Positions 34,342 to 42,582 of a DNA stretch of 64,000 bases are shown here, in pieces. The stretch spans positions 193,653 through 257,652 of the forward strand of contig NZ_JAUXSP010000006.1 in the NCBI RefSeq assembly GCF_030679875.1, in the 5' to 3' direction. Origin of the DNA: Phenylobacterium sp. GTDB taxonomy: Bacteria; Pseudomonadota; Alphaproteobacteria; Caulobacterales; Caulobacteraceae. The notes beneath the pieces are model-generated. The model was not told the DNA's origin. It did no database searches and saw nothing but the letters and a program-made list of their open reading frames with translations. Numbering within the stretch: the stretch's first letter is position 1; the number at the start of each line of letters is the position of its first letter. The position numbers and the translations under genes were made by a program.

Positions 34342-35292
34342 TCACGGGCGCCGCAGGCGCAGGACCTCGCCTTCGCGGCGAACCTCGGCGCCGAGGAGGG
34401 TCGTCACCGATGTGACGAAAGATTCCGGATCCCCCGTCCGAAACAGGCCGACCAGCTGTTCGCCGCCGAGCTCGGGATCCTCGACGACGATCTTCAGCGA
34501 ATTATAGCGGTTGAACTCCGCGGCGGCCTCGCTGAGGGTCTCCCCGTCGAGGACGAGCTCCCCCTGACGCCATGCGAGGCTGCGACGGATCGCGGCAGGG
34601 TCAGGTCTCACCACAAAGGCCTGGTCTGTATCGGTGACCGACAGCCGATGGCCCGCGCGCACGTCGGCGCGCTGACCGCCATCAGACCGCGAGGCCTCGA
34701 CCACGCCTTCTGTGACCTGCAGGTCCGTTCGCCCGCCGAGCTGGCGAACACTGAACGCCGTCCCCAGGGCCTGAAATCTCGCCCCACCCGCCTGGACGAT
34801 AAAAGGCCGTTGGGGATCATGGGCGACATCGAACCAGGCCTCCCCTTGCAGGACCTCGATCTGTCGCCGGCGCGTGGTGATCTGGACCTTGAGCGCGCTC
34901 TCGGTGTTGAGGATCATCTGGGTGCCGTCGGCCAGAGGGGCCCGCCGGATCTCCCCCAGGCCGGTTGTGAATCGCTCGGTCCCGAGGTTCATCACGATGG
35001 CGGTCCCGCCAATCGCCGCCGCCGCGGCTCCACCGCCCCAGGCCAACAGGGCGCGGCGGGGCAGGGTGGGAGCCTTCGCCGGCTGCAGATCAGTCGATGG
35101 GAGGGCTCTGGCTCGATCCACCAGACTCAGGGCGGCCTGGGCGCGCAGATAGGCGCCCTGTCGCCGGGGATCCCCAGCCAGCCAGGCGGCCAGTTCAACG
35201 TCAGTCGTCGGCTCAAGGCCTCGCGCATCGCTCCGCACGGCCCAGAGGGCCGCCTCGTCATCGATCTCGTTTGCGGCTTGAACCTCTGACAT
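34342..35292 (-). CDS. FecR family anti-sigma / signal transducer
   Basis: About 316 residues. The N-terminal cytoplasmic anti-sigma part has ALWAVRSDARGLEPTTDVELAAWLAGDPRRQGAYLRAQAAL. A membrane segment (LLAWGGGAAAAAIGGTAIVM) follows near residue 90. The periplasmic FecR domain has GEIRRAPLADGTQMILNTESAL and GEAWFDVAHD, and a C-terminal STN-like region ends VRREGEVLRLRRP. It passes the receptor signal to the sigma factor. Start 35292 overlaps the sigma gene end by 35 bases; 35328 is an alternative. Confidence 0.9.
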   Translation of the reverse strand: MSEVQAANEIDDEAALWAVRSDARGLEPTTDVELAAWLAGDPRRQGAYLRAQAALSLVDRARALPSTDLQPAKAPTLPRRALLAWGGGAAAAAIGGTAIVMNLGTERFTTGLGEIRRAPLADGTQMILNTESALKVQITTRRRQIEVLQGEAWFDVAHDPQRPFIVQAGGARFQALGTAFSVRQLGGRTDLQVTEGVVEASRSDGGQRADVRAGHRLSVTDTDQAFVVRPDPAAIRRSLAWRQGELVLDGETLSEAAAEFNRYNSLKIVVEDPELGGEQLVGLFRTGDPESFVTSVTTLLGAEVRREGEVLRLRRP

Positions 35293-35845
35293 CTGGCTGT
35301 GTGCGGCTGGCCGCCTCTTCTGTCCCATCGACCCCGGTGAGGGCGCTCAGGATGAGACGCAATCCCCGCGCCGCCTGGGCCTCCACCACATTCTCGGTGA
35401 CGCCGAGCCGCTGGGCGATCTCACGCTGGGACAGCCCATCGACCCGGCGCAACATGAATATCGTCCTGCACCGCTCTGGCAAAGCCTGGATCACGGCCTG
35501 GACCCTGCGAAGTTCAAGGCGGCCGGCGACCACCCGTTCCGCAGACGGCGCATGATCTAAGACGTCCAACAGCGCTAATTCCGTCGTTCGGGCGAGGGAG
35601 ACCACCCGGGCCTGCCTAAGCCGGTCCGTCACGACGCTGCGAATGGTCTGGAACAGATAGGCCCTGCCGTTCTGGATATGATCGATCGAGGACAGGGCGG
35701 CGATACGGCAATAGCCGTCCTGAACAATGTCGTCGATCTCATCCCGACTCCAGCCGGCGCGGCTCAGCCAGCGACGCACATCCCCCTCGTGAGGCAGGAT
35801 CTGCGCGCCGACCCAGGCCACGAATATTGCGCGGGTTTGGACCAT
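35258..35845 (-). CDS. FecI-like ECF sigma factor
   Basis: A 195-residue sigma-70 family factor with region 2 (WSRDEIDDIVQDGYCRIAAL; GRAYLFQTIRSVVTDRLRQ) and region 4 (ALPERCRTIFMLRRVDGLSQREIAQRLGVTENVVEAQAARGLRLI). It directs RNA polymerase to the receptor locus when the ligand is sensed. A GGGAACACC stretch lies before start 35845. The order sigma, FecR, STN receptor on one strand is the standard cell-surface signalling layout. Confidence 0.92.
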   Translation of the reverse strand: MVQTRAIFVAWVGAQILPHEGDVRRWLSRAGWSRDEIDDIVQDGYCRIAALSSIDHIQNGRAYLFQTIRSVVTDRLRQARVVSLARTTELALLDVLDHAPSAERVVAGRLELRRVQAVIQALPERCRTIFMLRRVDGLSQREIAQRLGVTENVVEAQAARGLRLILSALTGVDGTEEAASRTQPDVRGSSRKRDR

Positions 35846-36098
35846 GGCGGTGTTCCCAGGCGGCGCCGGAGGCGCAGACCATCCACCCTGACGGTTGAAT
35901 CGCGCTGACGCAGTAGCAAGGCGCGGTGTCCCGCAAACACCAGCCACAAGGCCAAGCTGACCTTTAGGCGTTCATTCAGGGGCAGGAACGCGCAGACGCT
36001 TGCTCGGTCTGCAGGCGAGGCCCGAGCCAGCTCGCTCAAGGCGTGCGCACTCATGGGGTGCGGCCGCGGCCGCGTACCTGTTTCGGTTGTCGGCGGCT

Positions 36099-36722
36099 CT
36101 AGCCGCGCGGCGCGCCGCGCCGATTGGACCAGTCCACCAGGGCGGCAAGGACCTCACTGACGGCGGTGTCATAGGCCGCCACGATCTGGCCAACCCGGTT
36201 GTCGGGCGCGCGGACCTGGGCTTCGAAAATCTCTTCGGCCACCAGGGCGCGGTCGTCCCGAGCCACCAGAGTCGCCCGCAGCCGGACAATCACCAGCGGG
36301 GCGGCGCTCTGGCCTTGGTCATAGACCGTCTCGAACTGACGGACATCAAGGCGCAAGACGCTGGCGGCCTCACGCACCTCGCCCCGCGTAACCAACCGGG
36401 CGGGGCCGGTATTGGCGTCGAAGGCCTTGGCGACCGCCTCGTCGAACAGGGTGCTGGCCGGCGCGACCCATCGTGCGCTGGCCACATAGGCCGCTTCAGT
36501 TCCGGTCATGGTCAGGATCCGGTCACCGCTGGCGGCGCGATCAAAGCCGGTGCTGGGCAGGACAAGACCGAAGGACTGGGCGCTACGGGGCGCGTCCACG
36601 GCTCCCATCGCGCCCCCAAAGCGGTAGAGCTGAGAGGGGTCGGCGTCGGGGAGCAGTGAGACGCAGGCCGACAGGCAAAGGGCGGTGGCGGTGATGGCCA
36701 GGGTCCGCAGTTTCGCGATCAT
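36099..36722 (-). CDS. ABC transport auxiliary lipoprotein of the MCE system
   Basis: A 207-residue lipoprotein (lipobox LSAC, Cys20) of the PqiC-like ABC_trans_aux family, with VLRLDVRQFETVYDQGQSAAPLVIVRLRATLVARDDRALVAEEIFEAQVRAPDN typical of its single domain. It overlaps the MCE gene by four bases (ATGA) and ends the four-gene operon mlaE-mlaF-mlaD-like. It probably links the periplasmic MCE assembly to the outer membrane. Confidence 0.88.
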   Translation of the reverse strand: MIAKLRTLAITATALCLSACVSLLPDADPSQLYRFGGAMGAVDAPRSAQSFGLVLPSTGFDRAASGDRILTMTGTEAAYVASARWVAPASTLFDEAVAKAFDANTGPARLVTRGEVREAASVLRLDVRQFETVYDQGQSAAPLVIVRLRATLVARDDRALVAEEIFEAQVRAPDNRVGQIVAAYDTAVSEVLAALVDWSNRRGAPRG

Positions 36723-37657
36723 GGCTGAATTTCCATTTCCTTGGCCGGCCCCTTGCCGACAACCCCGCGGGGGTTGGAGCTGACCTCATTGGTGAGCCGC
36801 GAGAGAGACTCTGCGGCGTCCTGCAGGGTTTCGGCGGCGCGGGTGACCTGCGGCAGGCCGTAGGTGGCGAAGTCCGCGGTGGGACCTTCCAGGCTGGCGA
36901 GCATGCGGCGCAGATCAGCAGCGGCGGCCTCGGTTTCCGTGGCGGCCTGGCTCAGGCTGGCCATCGCCGCGCGGCCGTCGGTGTCGACGATATCGCGGGT
37001 GGAGGCCGCGAGCGCCCGGGCCTCTTCCGCCGCCTCGCCGATGTTCTGCAGGGCGGCCTGCGCGTCGGCGATGATCGCCTTGCGCTCCCGCAACTCCGCG
37101 GTGACCGCCTGGGCGTCGGAAATGGCCGCCCCCAGGGTCAGAATGTTCTCGTCAGACAGCACGCGATTGACCCGGTCCAGGGCCTCCACGGTCCGCGACA
37201 GCACCGTCCCGCCGCCTTCCAGGAGGTCAGCCAGGGTGCTGCGCTGACTCTGGATGACCGGGACCCTGCCTTCCGGCGCGGTCTCCTTGAGCAGGGGCCG
37301 GGTGGAGGTGCCTGCGGTGATCTGGATATAGTTCAGGCCGGTGATGCCCTGTGGCTCGAGGGTGGCGAAGGAGTCGACGCGGATCGGCACGTCGGAGTTG
37401 ACCCGCACGCGGGAGATCACCCGGCTCGGATTGGTCCGGTCGAGGGAAATGTCCGTCACTTCACCGACCTTGATGCCGTTGAAGTGGACCTCGCCCCCCT
37501 GGGTCAGGCCTCGGACGGGCCCCTGAAACAGGATGTCATAGACATCATAGTCCCGGGCGAAGGCCACCCGCGCCAGCCAGATGCTGAAGATCACCAGCCC
37601 CACGAAGAGGATCAGGGTCGATAGGCCCACCAGGGCGTAGTTGGCGTTCTTTTCCAT
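36719..37657 (-). CDS. MCE family (MlaD-like) substrate-binding protein
   Basis: A 312-residue periplasmic protein held by one N-terminal helix (LVGLSTLILFVGLVIFSIWLARV). The MCE domain at ~40-115 has VRGLTQGGEVHFNGIKVGEVTDISLD and QGITGLNYIQITAG. A long alpha-helical C-terminal half probably forms a coiled coil or tunnel. It binds lipid for the ABC complex encoded upstream. It is two bases from the ATPase gene. Confidence 0.92.
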   Translation of the reverse strand: MEKNANYALVGLSTLILFVGLVIFSIWLARVAFARDYDVYDILFQGPVRGLTQGGEVHFNGIKVGEVTDISLDRTNPSRVISRVRVNSDVPIRVDSFATLEPQGITGLNYIQITAGTSTRPLLKETAPEGRVPVIQSQRSTLADLLEGGGTVLSRTVEALDRVNRVLSDENILTLGAAISDAQAVTAELRERKAIIADAQAALQNIGEAAEEARALAASTRDIVDTDGRAAMASLSQAATETEAAAADLRRMLASLEGPTADFATYGLPQVTRAAETLQDAAESLSRLTNEVSSNPRGVVGKGPAKEMEIQP

Positions 37658-37659
37658 GG

Positions 37660-38496
37660 TCAGGCCCGGCTCCCCTGGGCGGTCGCTTTCGCCGCAGCGC
37701 GGCCCCGGGGTCCAAGGAAGTATTCCTGAATCCAGGGATGGTCGGAGGATTCGAGCTCGGCGACCGGCGCCTCGGCCACCACCTTGCGGTCGGCGATCAC
37801 CGCCACACGGTCAGTGATCGTATAGAGGCTGTCGAGGTCGTGGGTAATCATGAACACCGTCAGGTGGAGGCTGTCAGAGAGGTCGCGGATCAGCTCGTCA
37901 AAGGCTCCCGCGCCGATCGGGTCAAGACCGGCGGTGGGTTCGTCGAGAAACAGCAGATCGGGATCCAGGGCGAGCGCTCGGGCCAGGGCCGCACGCTTGC
38001 GCATGCCCCCCGACAGCTCTGAGGGCTTGAGGGCGCCGGCGTCGGGCCGCAGGCCGACCAGGGCGATCTTGAGGTCCGCCAGCTCTTCCATCTCCCGGAT
38101 CGACAGCTTTGTATGCTCGCGCATGGGCGCCTCGATGTTCTCACGCACGGTCAGGTTGGAGAACAACGCGCCGTGCTGGAAGAGAACGCCCCAGCGGCGT
38201 TCCAGTCCCCCGCTCTTCCGGGCGCCGCTGACGTCCTGTCCGAAGACCTTGACCGTGCCGTCCTCGGGGACCTTGAGGCCGATGATGGAATTGAGCAGGA
38301 CCGACTTTCCTGAGCCCGACCCGCCGACCACGGCCACGATCTCGCCGCGTCGGACATTGAGGTTCAAATCCTCATGGACCACATGGTCGCCGAACTGCGA
38401 ACGCAGGCCCTCGACCTCGATCACGAAGTCATCCGGGCGGTCGGTCTGCGGGGCTTCAGCCTGCGGGACGACGGACGGGGGGGCGAGGTCGGTCAA
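37660..38496 (-). CDS. ABC transporter ATP-binding protein (MlaF-like)
   Basis: A 278-residue ATPase with Walker A GGSGSGKS, signature LSGGMRK, Walker B LLFLDEPTAGLD and the H-loop His of ITHDLDS. It powers the MCE lipid transporter. I place the start at TTG 38496, which overlaps the permease stop by four bases and has GGAG 8 bases before it; the frame is open further upstream, but that stretch is coding in the permease frame. Confidence 0.93.
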   Translation of the reverse strand: MTDLAPPSVVPQAEAPQTDRPDDFVIEVEGLRSQFGDHVVHEDLNLNVRRGEIVAVVGGSGSGKSVLLNSIIGLKVPEDGTVKVFGQDVSGARKSGGLERRWGVLFQHGALFSNLTVRENIEAPMREHTKLSIREMEELADLKIALVGLRPDAGALKPSELSGGMRKRAALARALALDPDLLFLDEPTAGLDPIGAGAFDELIRDLSDSLHLTVFMITHDLDSLYTITDRVAVIADRKVVAEAPVAELESSDHPWIQEYFLGPRGRAAAKATAQGSRA

Positions 38497-39602
38497 ATGT
38501 CCAGCTCCATGTAGAGCAGGGCGAAGGCCGCATCGATCATGATGATGGCGAAGATGGCGTGGACCACCGCCGCCGTCACCCGCCGGCCGAGGGACTCCAC
38601 GTCGCCGCCGACCTCCATGCCCTGGCGGCAGCCGATGCCGGCGATGACGATGGCCATGATCGGGGCCTTGGACAGGCCCACCCAGAAGTGGGTTGGGCCG
38701 ACATATTCCAGAATGCGCTGGAAGAAGAAGCTCGGACCGATGTCCAGCACGCTCCAGGTGACGGCCAGACCGCCGCACAGACCCGCCAAGGTGGCGACGA
38801 AGGTCAGAAGGGGGATGGTCACCAGCAGCGCCATGAAGCGCGGGAAGACCAGGGCCTCGAACGGATCGACACCCATGACCTTCATGGCGTCCACCTCCTG
38901 GTTCATCTTCATCGAGCCGATCTCGGCGGCGAAGGATGAGGCTGACCGGCCGGCCAGGAGGATGGCGGTGATCAGGATGTTGAACTCACGCAGGACCGCG
39001 ACGCCGATCAGCTCGACGGCGAAAACCTGGGCGCCGAACTCGCGAAGCATGTTGGCGCCCAGCAGGCCGACCACGGCGCCGATGAAGAAGGAGGTCACCG
39101 CGACGATGGGAATGGCGTCCAGTCCAGCCCGCTCGGCCAGAGAGAAAACCGACGCCCAACGGATCCGCATGGGATTGGCCACGCTCTTGGCCAGCACGAT
39201 GAGCAGATGGCCGGCGAAGACCAGGGTGTCGAAGGCGTCATAGCCGGTGCTGACGACGCCCTTGCCGATCCGCACGGTCATTTCGTGCCAACCGCTGGGT
39301 TCGCGTTTGGGCGGCTCGCGCTTGGCGGCGGCCTCAGCGACGAGTTCGATCAGTCGCTGGCTTTCGGGGCGGGCCTCGACTTTGGCCGGATCGAGGACGC
39401 CGCCTGCGGCGCGGATCAGGGCGAAGGCGCCCGCGGTGTCGAGCTTGCCGACCTCGGTGAGGTCATAGTGCGCCGCCGGCGCGCCGCGGAGCGCGGCGCT
39501 CAGACGGCGGCCTTCCCGGTCAAGGGCGTTGAGCGTCCAGTCTCCCGTCAGCTTGACCGTCCGTGCGTCACCGTCCCCCACGAGTTCGAAGGCGGCAGGC
39601 AT
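38493..39602 (-). CDS. MlaE-type ABC permease with N-terminal STAS-like domain
   Basis: A 369-residue protein. Residues ~1-95 look like a STAS domain (VKLTGDWTLNALDREGRRL; YDLTEVGKLDTAGAFALIRAAGG), and the rest is the MlaE permease with five helices and the conserved LGANMLREFGAQVFAVELIGVAVLREF and EIGSMKMNQEVDAMKVMGVDPFEALVFPR. In E. coli, STAS (MlaB) and MlaE are separate; fusion is common elsewhere. It forms the membrane part of a phospholipid or sterol transporter with the three genes downstream. Confidence 0.93.
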   Translation of the reverse strand: MPAAFELVGDGDARTVKLTGDWTLNALDREGRRLSAALRGAPAAHYDLTEVGKLDTAGAFALIRAAGGVLDPAKVEARPESQRLIELVAEAAAKREPPKREPSGWHEMTVRIGKGVVSTGYDAFDTLVFAGHLLIVLAKSVANPMRIRWASVFSLAERAGLDAIPIVAVTSFFIGAVVGLLGANMLREFGAQVFAVELIGVAVLREFNILITAILLAGRSASSFAAEIGSMKMNQEVDAMKVMGVDPFEALVFPRFMALLVTIPLLTFVATLAGLCGGLAVTWSVLDIGPSFFFQRILEYVGPTHFWVGLSKAPIMAIVIAGIGCRQGMEVGGDVESLGRRVTAAVVHAIFAIIMIDAAFALLYMELDI

Positions 39603-39760
39603 TTGGCCGTTGGGAGAAACCTTGGAAATGGTGCGGCTCCAAACTCATGGCGGACTCAGACGGCGCCGCCCCGCGAAATCCTAGCAGAGCCGGGGGTCTG
39701 GTCGGAACGTCTTATGGCGCCGGTTGTTCCCCGACGACGAAAGTTGCCGAAAATCCCAAG

Positions 39761-39777
39761 CGTGACCATGGATCACG
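39761..39777. repeat. short palindrome in mlaE upstream region
   Basis: CGTGA and TCACG flank seven bases in the 270-base divergent gap between the mlaE-type gene and the gene at 39873. It resembles a CRP-like site, but the spacing is one base too long. It may be an operator. I see no gene in the rest of this gap. Confidence 0.25.
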
Positions 39778-39872
39778 TCTCGCTTTCGCCCGAATTGACC
39801 GTGTAGAGAGGGGCGGTCGGTGGGAGCCTCACCGACACATGGAAAAGCGTATTCAAGGCTGGGAGCGTTGCG

Positions 39873-40229
39873 TTGGCCCGCCAACTCGATTTCGTCGGCA
39901 AGTCCGGCGCCAATTATCGTTACACCGCCCTGGAGGATGATCGCATTCCTCCAACGGCTGGTGCTAACTACGTCATCGCCGAAACCGGTCCGGAGACCCG
40001 TCTGATCTATGCGGGGGAAACCGAGAACGTCATGGCCGCGGACCTGGCAGGGCGTCTCGATGAGGTCCGTCAGCGATGGCCGGCGGCCGAGTTGTTGCTG
40101 CGGCTGAATGTTCGGCGCGCGGTGCGAATGGCTGAGCGGGATGATCTGGTGGCCGAGCATCTGCCGCCGCTCAACGATCCGCCCGAGACGCAGCCGTCCG
40201 CTGACCAAGGCGCCTCTCCGAACATATGA
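39873..40229 (+). CDS. hypothetical protein, possible degenerate GIY-YIG fold
   Basis: A 118-residue protein from TTG 39873, which has GGAG 7 bases upstream. Residues 31-55 read ANYVIAETGPETRLIYAGET-ENV, resembling the two-strand YVI..(L)IYVGET core of GIY-YIG nucleases. Residues 86-101 (MAERDDLVAEHLPPLND) resemble the C-terminal Glu helix and P-x-LN end of the fold. The second Tyr/Gly pattern is altered (IYAG) and the usual catalytic Arg is not obvious. A nuclease or a structural relic is possible; this is a weak, motif-level call. Confidence 0.6.
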   Translation: MARQLDFVGKSGANYRYTALEDDRIPPTAGANYVIAETGPETRLIYAGETENVMAADLAGRLDEVRQRWPAAELLLRLNVRRAVRMAERDDLVAEHLPPLNDPPETQPSADQGASPNI

Positions 40230-40277
40230 TCTGAGGGCTGGCCCGGTCAGCGGGGCGACGATCCCGACAAAGGGCGG

Positions 40278-40306
40278 CCTGCGCCTACCGATCAGGTCGG
40301 CGCAGG
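40278..40306. terminator. bidirectional hairpin between convergent genes
   Basis: CCTGCGCC-t-ACC pairs with GGT-c-GGCGCAGG around the loop GATCA, 11 pairs with one mismatch. It is 11 bases from the superoxide dismutase stop and 49 bases after the opposing gene. There is no T-run, so termination is probable rather than certain. Confidence 0.5.
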
Positions 40307-40316
40307 GTCGTCAGCG

Positions 40317-41042
40317 TCAGTCCTGGCGTGCAGCGTCAAACAGGCGGCTGGCCTCGTTCCAGTTGAGCACCTCCCACCAATTGGTGAGATAGCTCCCGCG
40401 GTTGTTCTGATGCTTCAGGTAATAGGCGTGCTCCCAGACATCGTTGGCGACAATGGGCGCGCCCTTGACCGGGGCGTCGTCCATCAGCGGGTTATCCTGG
40501 TTGGGTGTCGAGACGACGGCCAGCTTTTCGCCGTCCCAGACAAGCCAGGCCCAACCTGAGCCGAACCGTTGAGCGCCCGCGGCCTCGAAGGCCTTCTTGA
40601 AGGCGGCCATGGACCCGAAGTCCTTGTCGATCTCGGCCTTGAGGCCGTCGGAGGCTTCGCCGACCTGATCTGTCGGGGCCATCAGCGTCCAGAACAGGGT
40701 GTGGTTGTAGTGACCGCCGGCGTTGTTGCGCACCGCCGCCGGGTGGTTGGAGACCTCGGCCAGGATCGCCTCCAGCGACTTCCCGGCCAGGGCGGGCGTT
40801 TCAGCCACGGCGGCGTTGAGGTTGTTCACATAACCCTGGTGGTGGCGACCGTGATGGATCTGCATGGTCTGTGCGTCGATCACCGGCTCAAGGCCATCGT
40901 ACCCGTACGCCAGAGGGGCGAGCTCAAAGGCCGCGGCGGGAGCGACGGCGGTCTGGGACGCGGCCGGCTGAGCCTGCGCCAGGGCGGGCGCAGCCACAAG
41001 GCAGGTGGCGAACAGGGCGAGGCGCAACGTAGGCAGAGGCAT
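40317..41042 (-). CDS. exported Fe/Mn superoxide dismutase
   Basis: About 241 residues. A signal peptide (LRLALFATCLVAAPALAQA) precedes a full Fe/Mn SOD. Metal ligands are His in MQIHHGRHHQGYV, His in GGHYNHTLFW, and Asp/His in NDVWEHAYYLKHQNN. It removes superoxide in the periplasm. Fe/Mn SODs are usually cytoplasmic, so export is notable. Start 41042 is preferred because a GAAGGA lies 11 bases before it; ATG 41054 would add four residues. Confidence 0.92.
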   Translation of the reverse strand: MPLPTLRLALFATCLVAAPALAQAQPAASQTAVAPAAAFELAPLAYGYDGLEPVIDAQTMQIHHGRHHQGYVNNLNAAVAETPALAGKSLEAILAEVSNHPAAVRNNAGGHYNHTLFWTLMAPTDQVGEASDGLKAEIDKDFGSMAAFKKAFEAAGAQRFGSGWAWLVWDGEKLAVVSTPNQDNPLMDDAPVKGAPIVANDVWEHAYYLKHQNNRGSYLTNWWEVLNWNEASRLFDAARQD

Positions 41043-41100
41043 TTTTGAGGTCATCCTTCAGTTCTAACGGGCGGCGGCGAGCATAGCGCCACGGCGGCTA

Positions 41101-41130
41101 TCTCGACAGGTCTGGGCGCAGGCTCTGGGC
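41101..41130. repeat. copy 2 of the ~29-base dispersed repeat
   Basis: Matches 3342-3370 closely (identical for the first 12 bases, then one change in the next seven). It lies in the 243-base gap upstream of the exported superoxide dismutase, where I see no gene. Confidence 0.5.
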
Positions 41131-41297
41131 GCGGCCCTATCGCTGGCAACGCCCCAAGCGCGCGAAGCGTTGCAGCCGCTTGGCGCGCCTTCCGCAGCAT
41201 TGGAGCCCCGTTCTGTGGTCGAAACGCGCTCAAATCCTTGAACCCAGCGCCTCAGATGTCAGTCGCGCGGGCCAGAGGAGGGTGCGTAGGCGAATCC

Positions 41298-41957
41298 TCA
41301 GCTCTCAGCCTTGCGCATCAGCTCGCGGCGCTCCTCCAGACCACGGTGCAGTTCCACCAGGACCCGTGCGGCGTGGGGGTTCTGCTGGATGGCGCTCCAG
41401 TAGGCGGCAACCTTGGGCGCGTCCTTCAGCGGATCGGGGACATCGAAGGTGGGGGTGACATTCTCCACCAGGAAGAGGGCCGGAACCAGGGTGCAGTCGG
41501 CCAGGGACAGTTCCCCCCCGACGGCGAAGCCCGTGCCGTCCAGGTACTGGTCCAAGGTGCGGACCCCCCGGGCGGTCTGGCCGGTCAACAGGTCGCGAAC
41601 GCCGTCATTGCGGCTCGATCGCCGGCCCTGCGGAATGCACATGAAGATGTTGTTCATGACGTAGATGTCAGCGATCCGCGACACCGTCCGGATGCGGGCG
41701 CGCTCCCGGGGGGAGGCCCCCAGCAGGGGCGGGGCAGGGTAAAGCTCTTCCAGATATTCGCTGATCACCTCGGACTCAGCGATCACCTCGTCGCCCAGGT
41801 CCAGGGCGGGGATGCGGGCGATGGGGGATACCTTGCTGAAGCCGGCCTGCGGAAAGCCGGGTGGCCGGGCCAGCTCGATATCCTCGATGCCCTTGGCGTA
41901 GATCTGCATCCGCACCTTGGCCGAATAGGGGCTCAGGTCCCCGCTGTAGAGCTTCAT
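41298..41957 (-). CDS. glutathione S-transferase family protein
   Basis: A 219-residue GST from ATG 41957 (GGGGA 8 bases upstream; ATG 41963 would be too close to it). The thioredoxin-fold half begins MKLYSGDLSPYSAKVRMQIYAKGI with Ser/Tyr at the usual catalytic position. The glutathione-binding IARIPALDLGDEVIAESEVISEYLEELYP is intact. The C-terminal helices contain GELSLADCTLVPALFL. Substrate unknown. Confidence 0.9.
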   Translation of the reverse strand: MKLYSGDLSPYSAKVRMQIYAKGIEDIELARPPGFPQAGFSKVSPIARIPALDLGDEVIAESEVISEYLEELYPAPPLLGASPRERARIRTVSRIADIYVMNNIFMCIPQGRRSSRNDGVRDLLTGQTARGVRTLDQYLDGTGFAVGGELSLADCTLVPALFLVENVTPTFDVPDPLKDAPKVAAYWSAIQQNPHAARVLVELHRGLEERRELMRKAES

Positions 41958-42057
41958 CGACATCTTCCCCGTTCGTGGCCGCCAGTCTGGCGCGGCGTCT
42001 CGCCTACGCATAGGGCGCCCTCTGGCCCCGTGGCGACCTCGACGGTGTCCGGCGCGT

Positions 42058-42333
42058 TCAGGCGGGGCCACGGGCCAGCCACAGCGCCAGGACGACGGCC
42101 TGGGCGCCGACGATTCCGGCCAGTCGGGCGCCGAAGGGTTGCTTGCGCGTCTTGTGCCGAAGGATCTGCTGGGCGGCCAGGGCCGCAGGCGCCCCGCCCA
42201 GGGCGGCCATCAACAGGAGGGTCCGCTCAGCCATCCGTCGACCGCCGTCCCGGGCCCTCTGTTTGTCGAGGGCGAAGACTGCGAAGGTCGCGATGTTCAG
42301 GGCGATCAGACCAAAGGCGGCCAGGGTCCACAT
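42058..42333 (-). CDS. DUF1294 family membrane protein
   Basis: A 91-residue inner-membrane protein with two or three hydrophobic helices. The family signature is FALDKQRARDGGRRMAERTLLLMAALGGAPAALAAQQILRHKTRKQPF. Start 42333 has GGAG 9 bases upstream; the longer frame to 42393 has no such signal. Function unknown. Confidence 0.85.
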   Translation of the reverse strand: MWTLAAFGLIALNIATFAVFALDKQRARDGGRRMAERTLLLMAALGGAPAALAAQQILRHKTRKQPFGARLAGIVGAQAVVLALWLARGPA

Positions 42334-42415
42334 GAGAGATTGCTCCGCCGCAGCCAGATCGGCGCATCCGATCCCGCTCCAGCGCGAGGCCACCTTCAGT
42401 TTTCGCGGGAAAACT

Positions 42416-42491
<76 letters not shown>

Positions 42492-42582
42492 GTCGCGTCA
42501 GACCCCTTCCTGCGGGGGTCCCGGCGAGGGCGCGGAACATAGCCGGATTTCCGGGCTTGGCAAGCGAGGGACGGAGAGAATT

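Noticed and set aside
35764-36054. 96-codon minus-strand frame in the gap between the MCE lipoprotein and the sigma gene
   Set aside because: No Shine-Dalgarno, Arg-rich composition, and the second part overlaps the sigma gene in another frame. A real small gene in 35846-36054 is not excluded.
39761-39777. CRP-type binding site before the mlaE-like gene
   Set aside because: The arms GTGA and TCAC are separated by seven bases rather than six, so it does not fit a CRP dyad.
40230-40316. Nested outer stem GACGA...TCGTC around the hairpin at 40278-40306
   Set aside because: The outer pairing is interrupted by a bulge and 12 unpaired bases on one side, so I kept only the inner stem as a terminator.
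41051-41233. 60-codon minus-strand frame upstream of the superoxide dismutase
   Set aside because: Pro/Arg/Ala-rich with no ribosome site or domain; it also spans the dispersed repeat.
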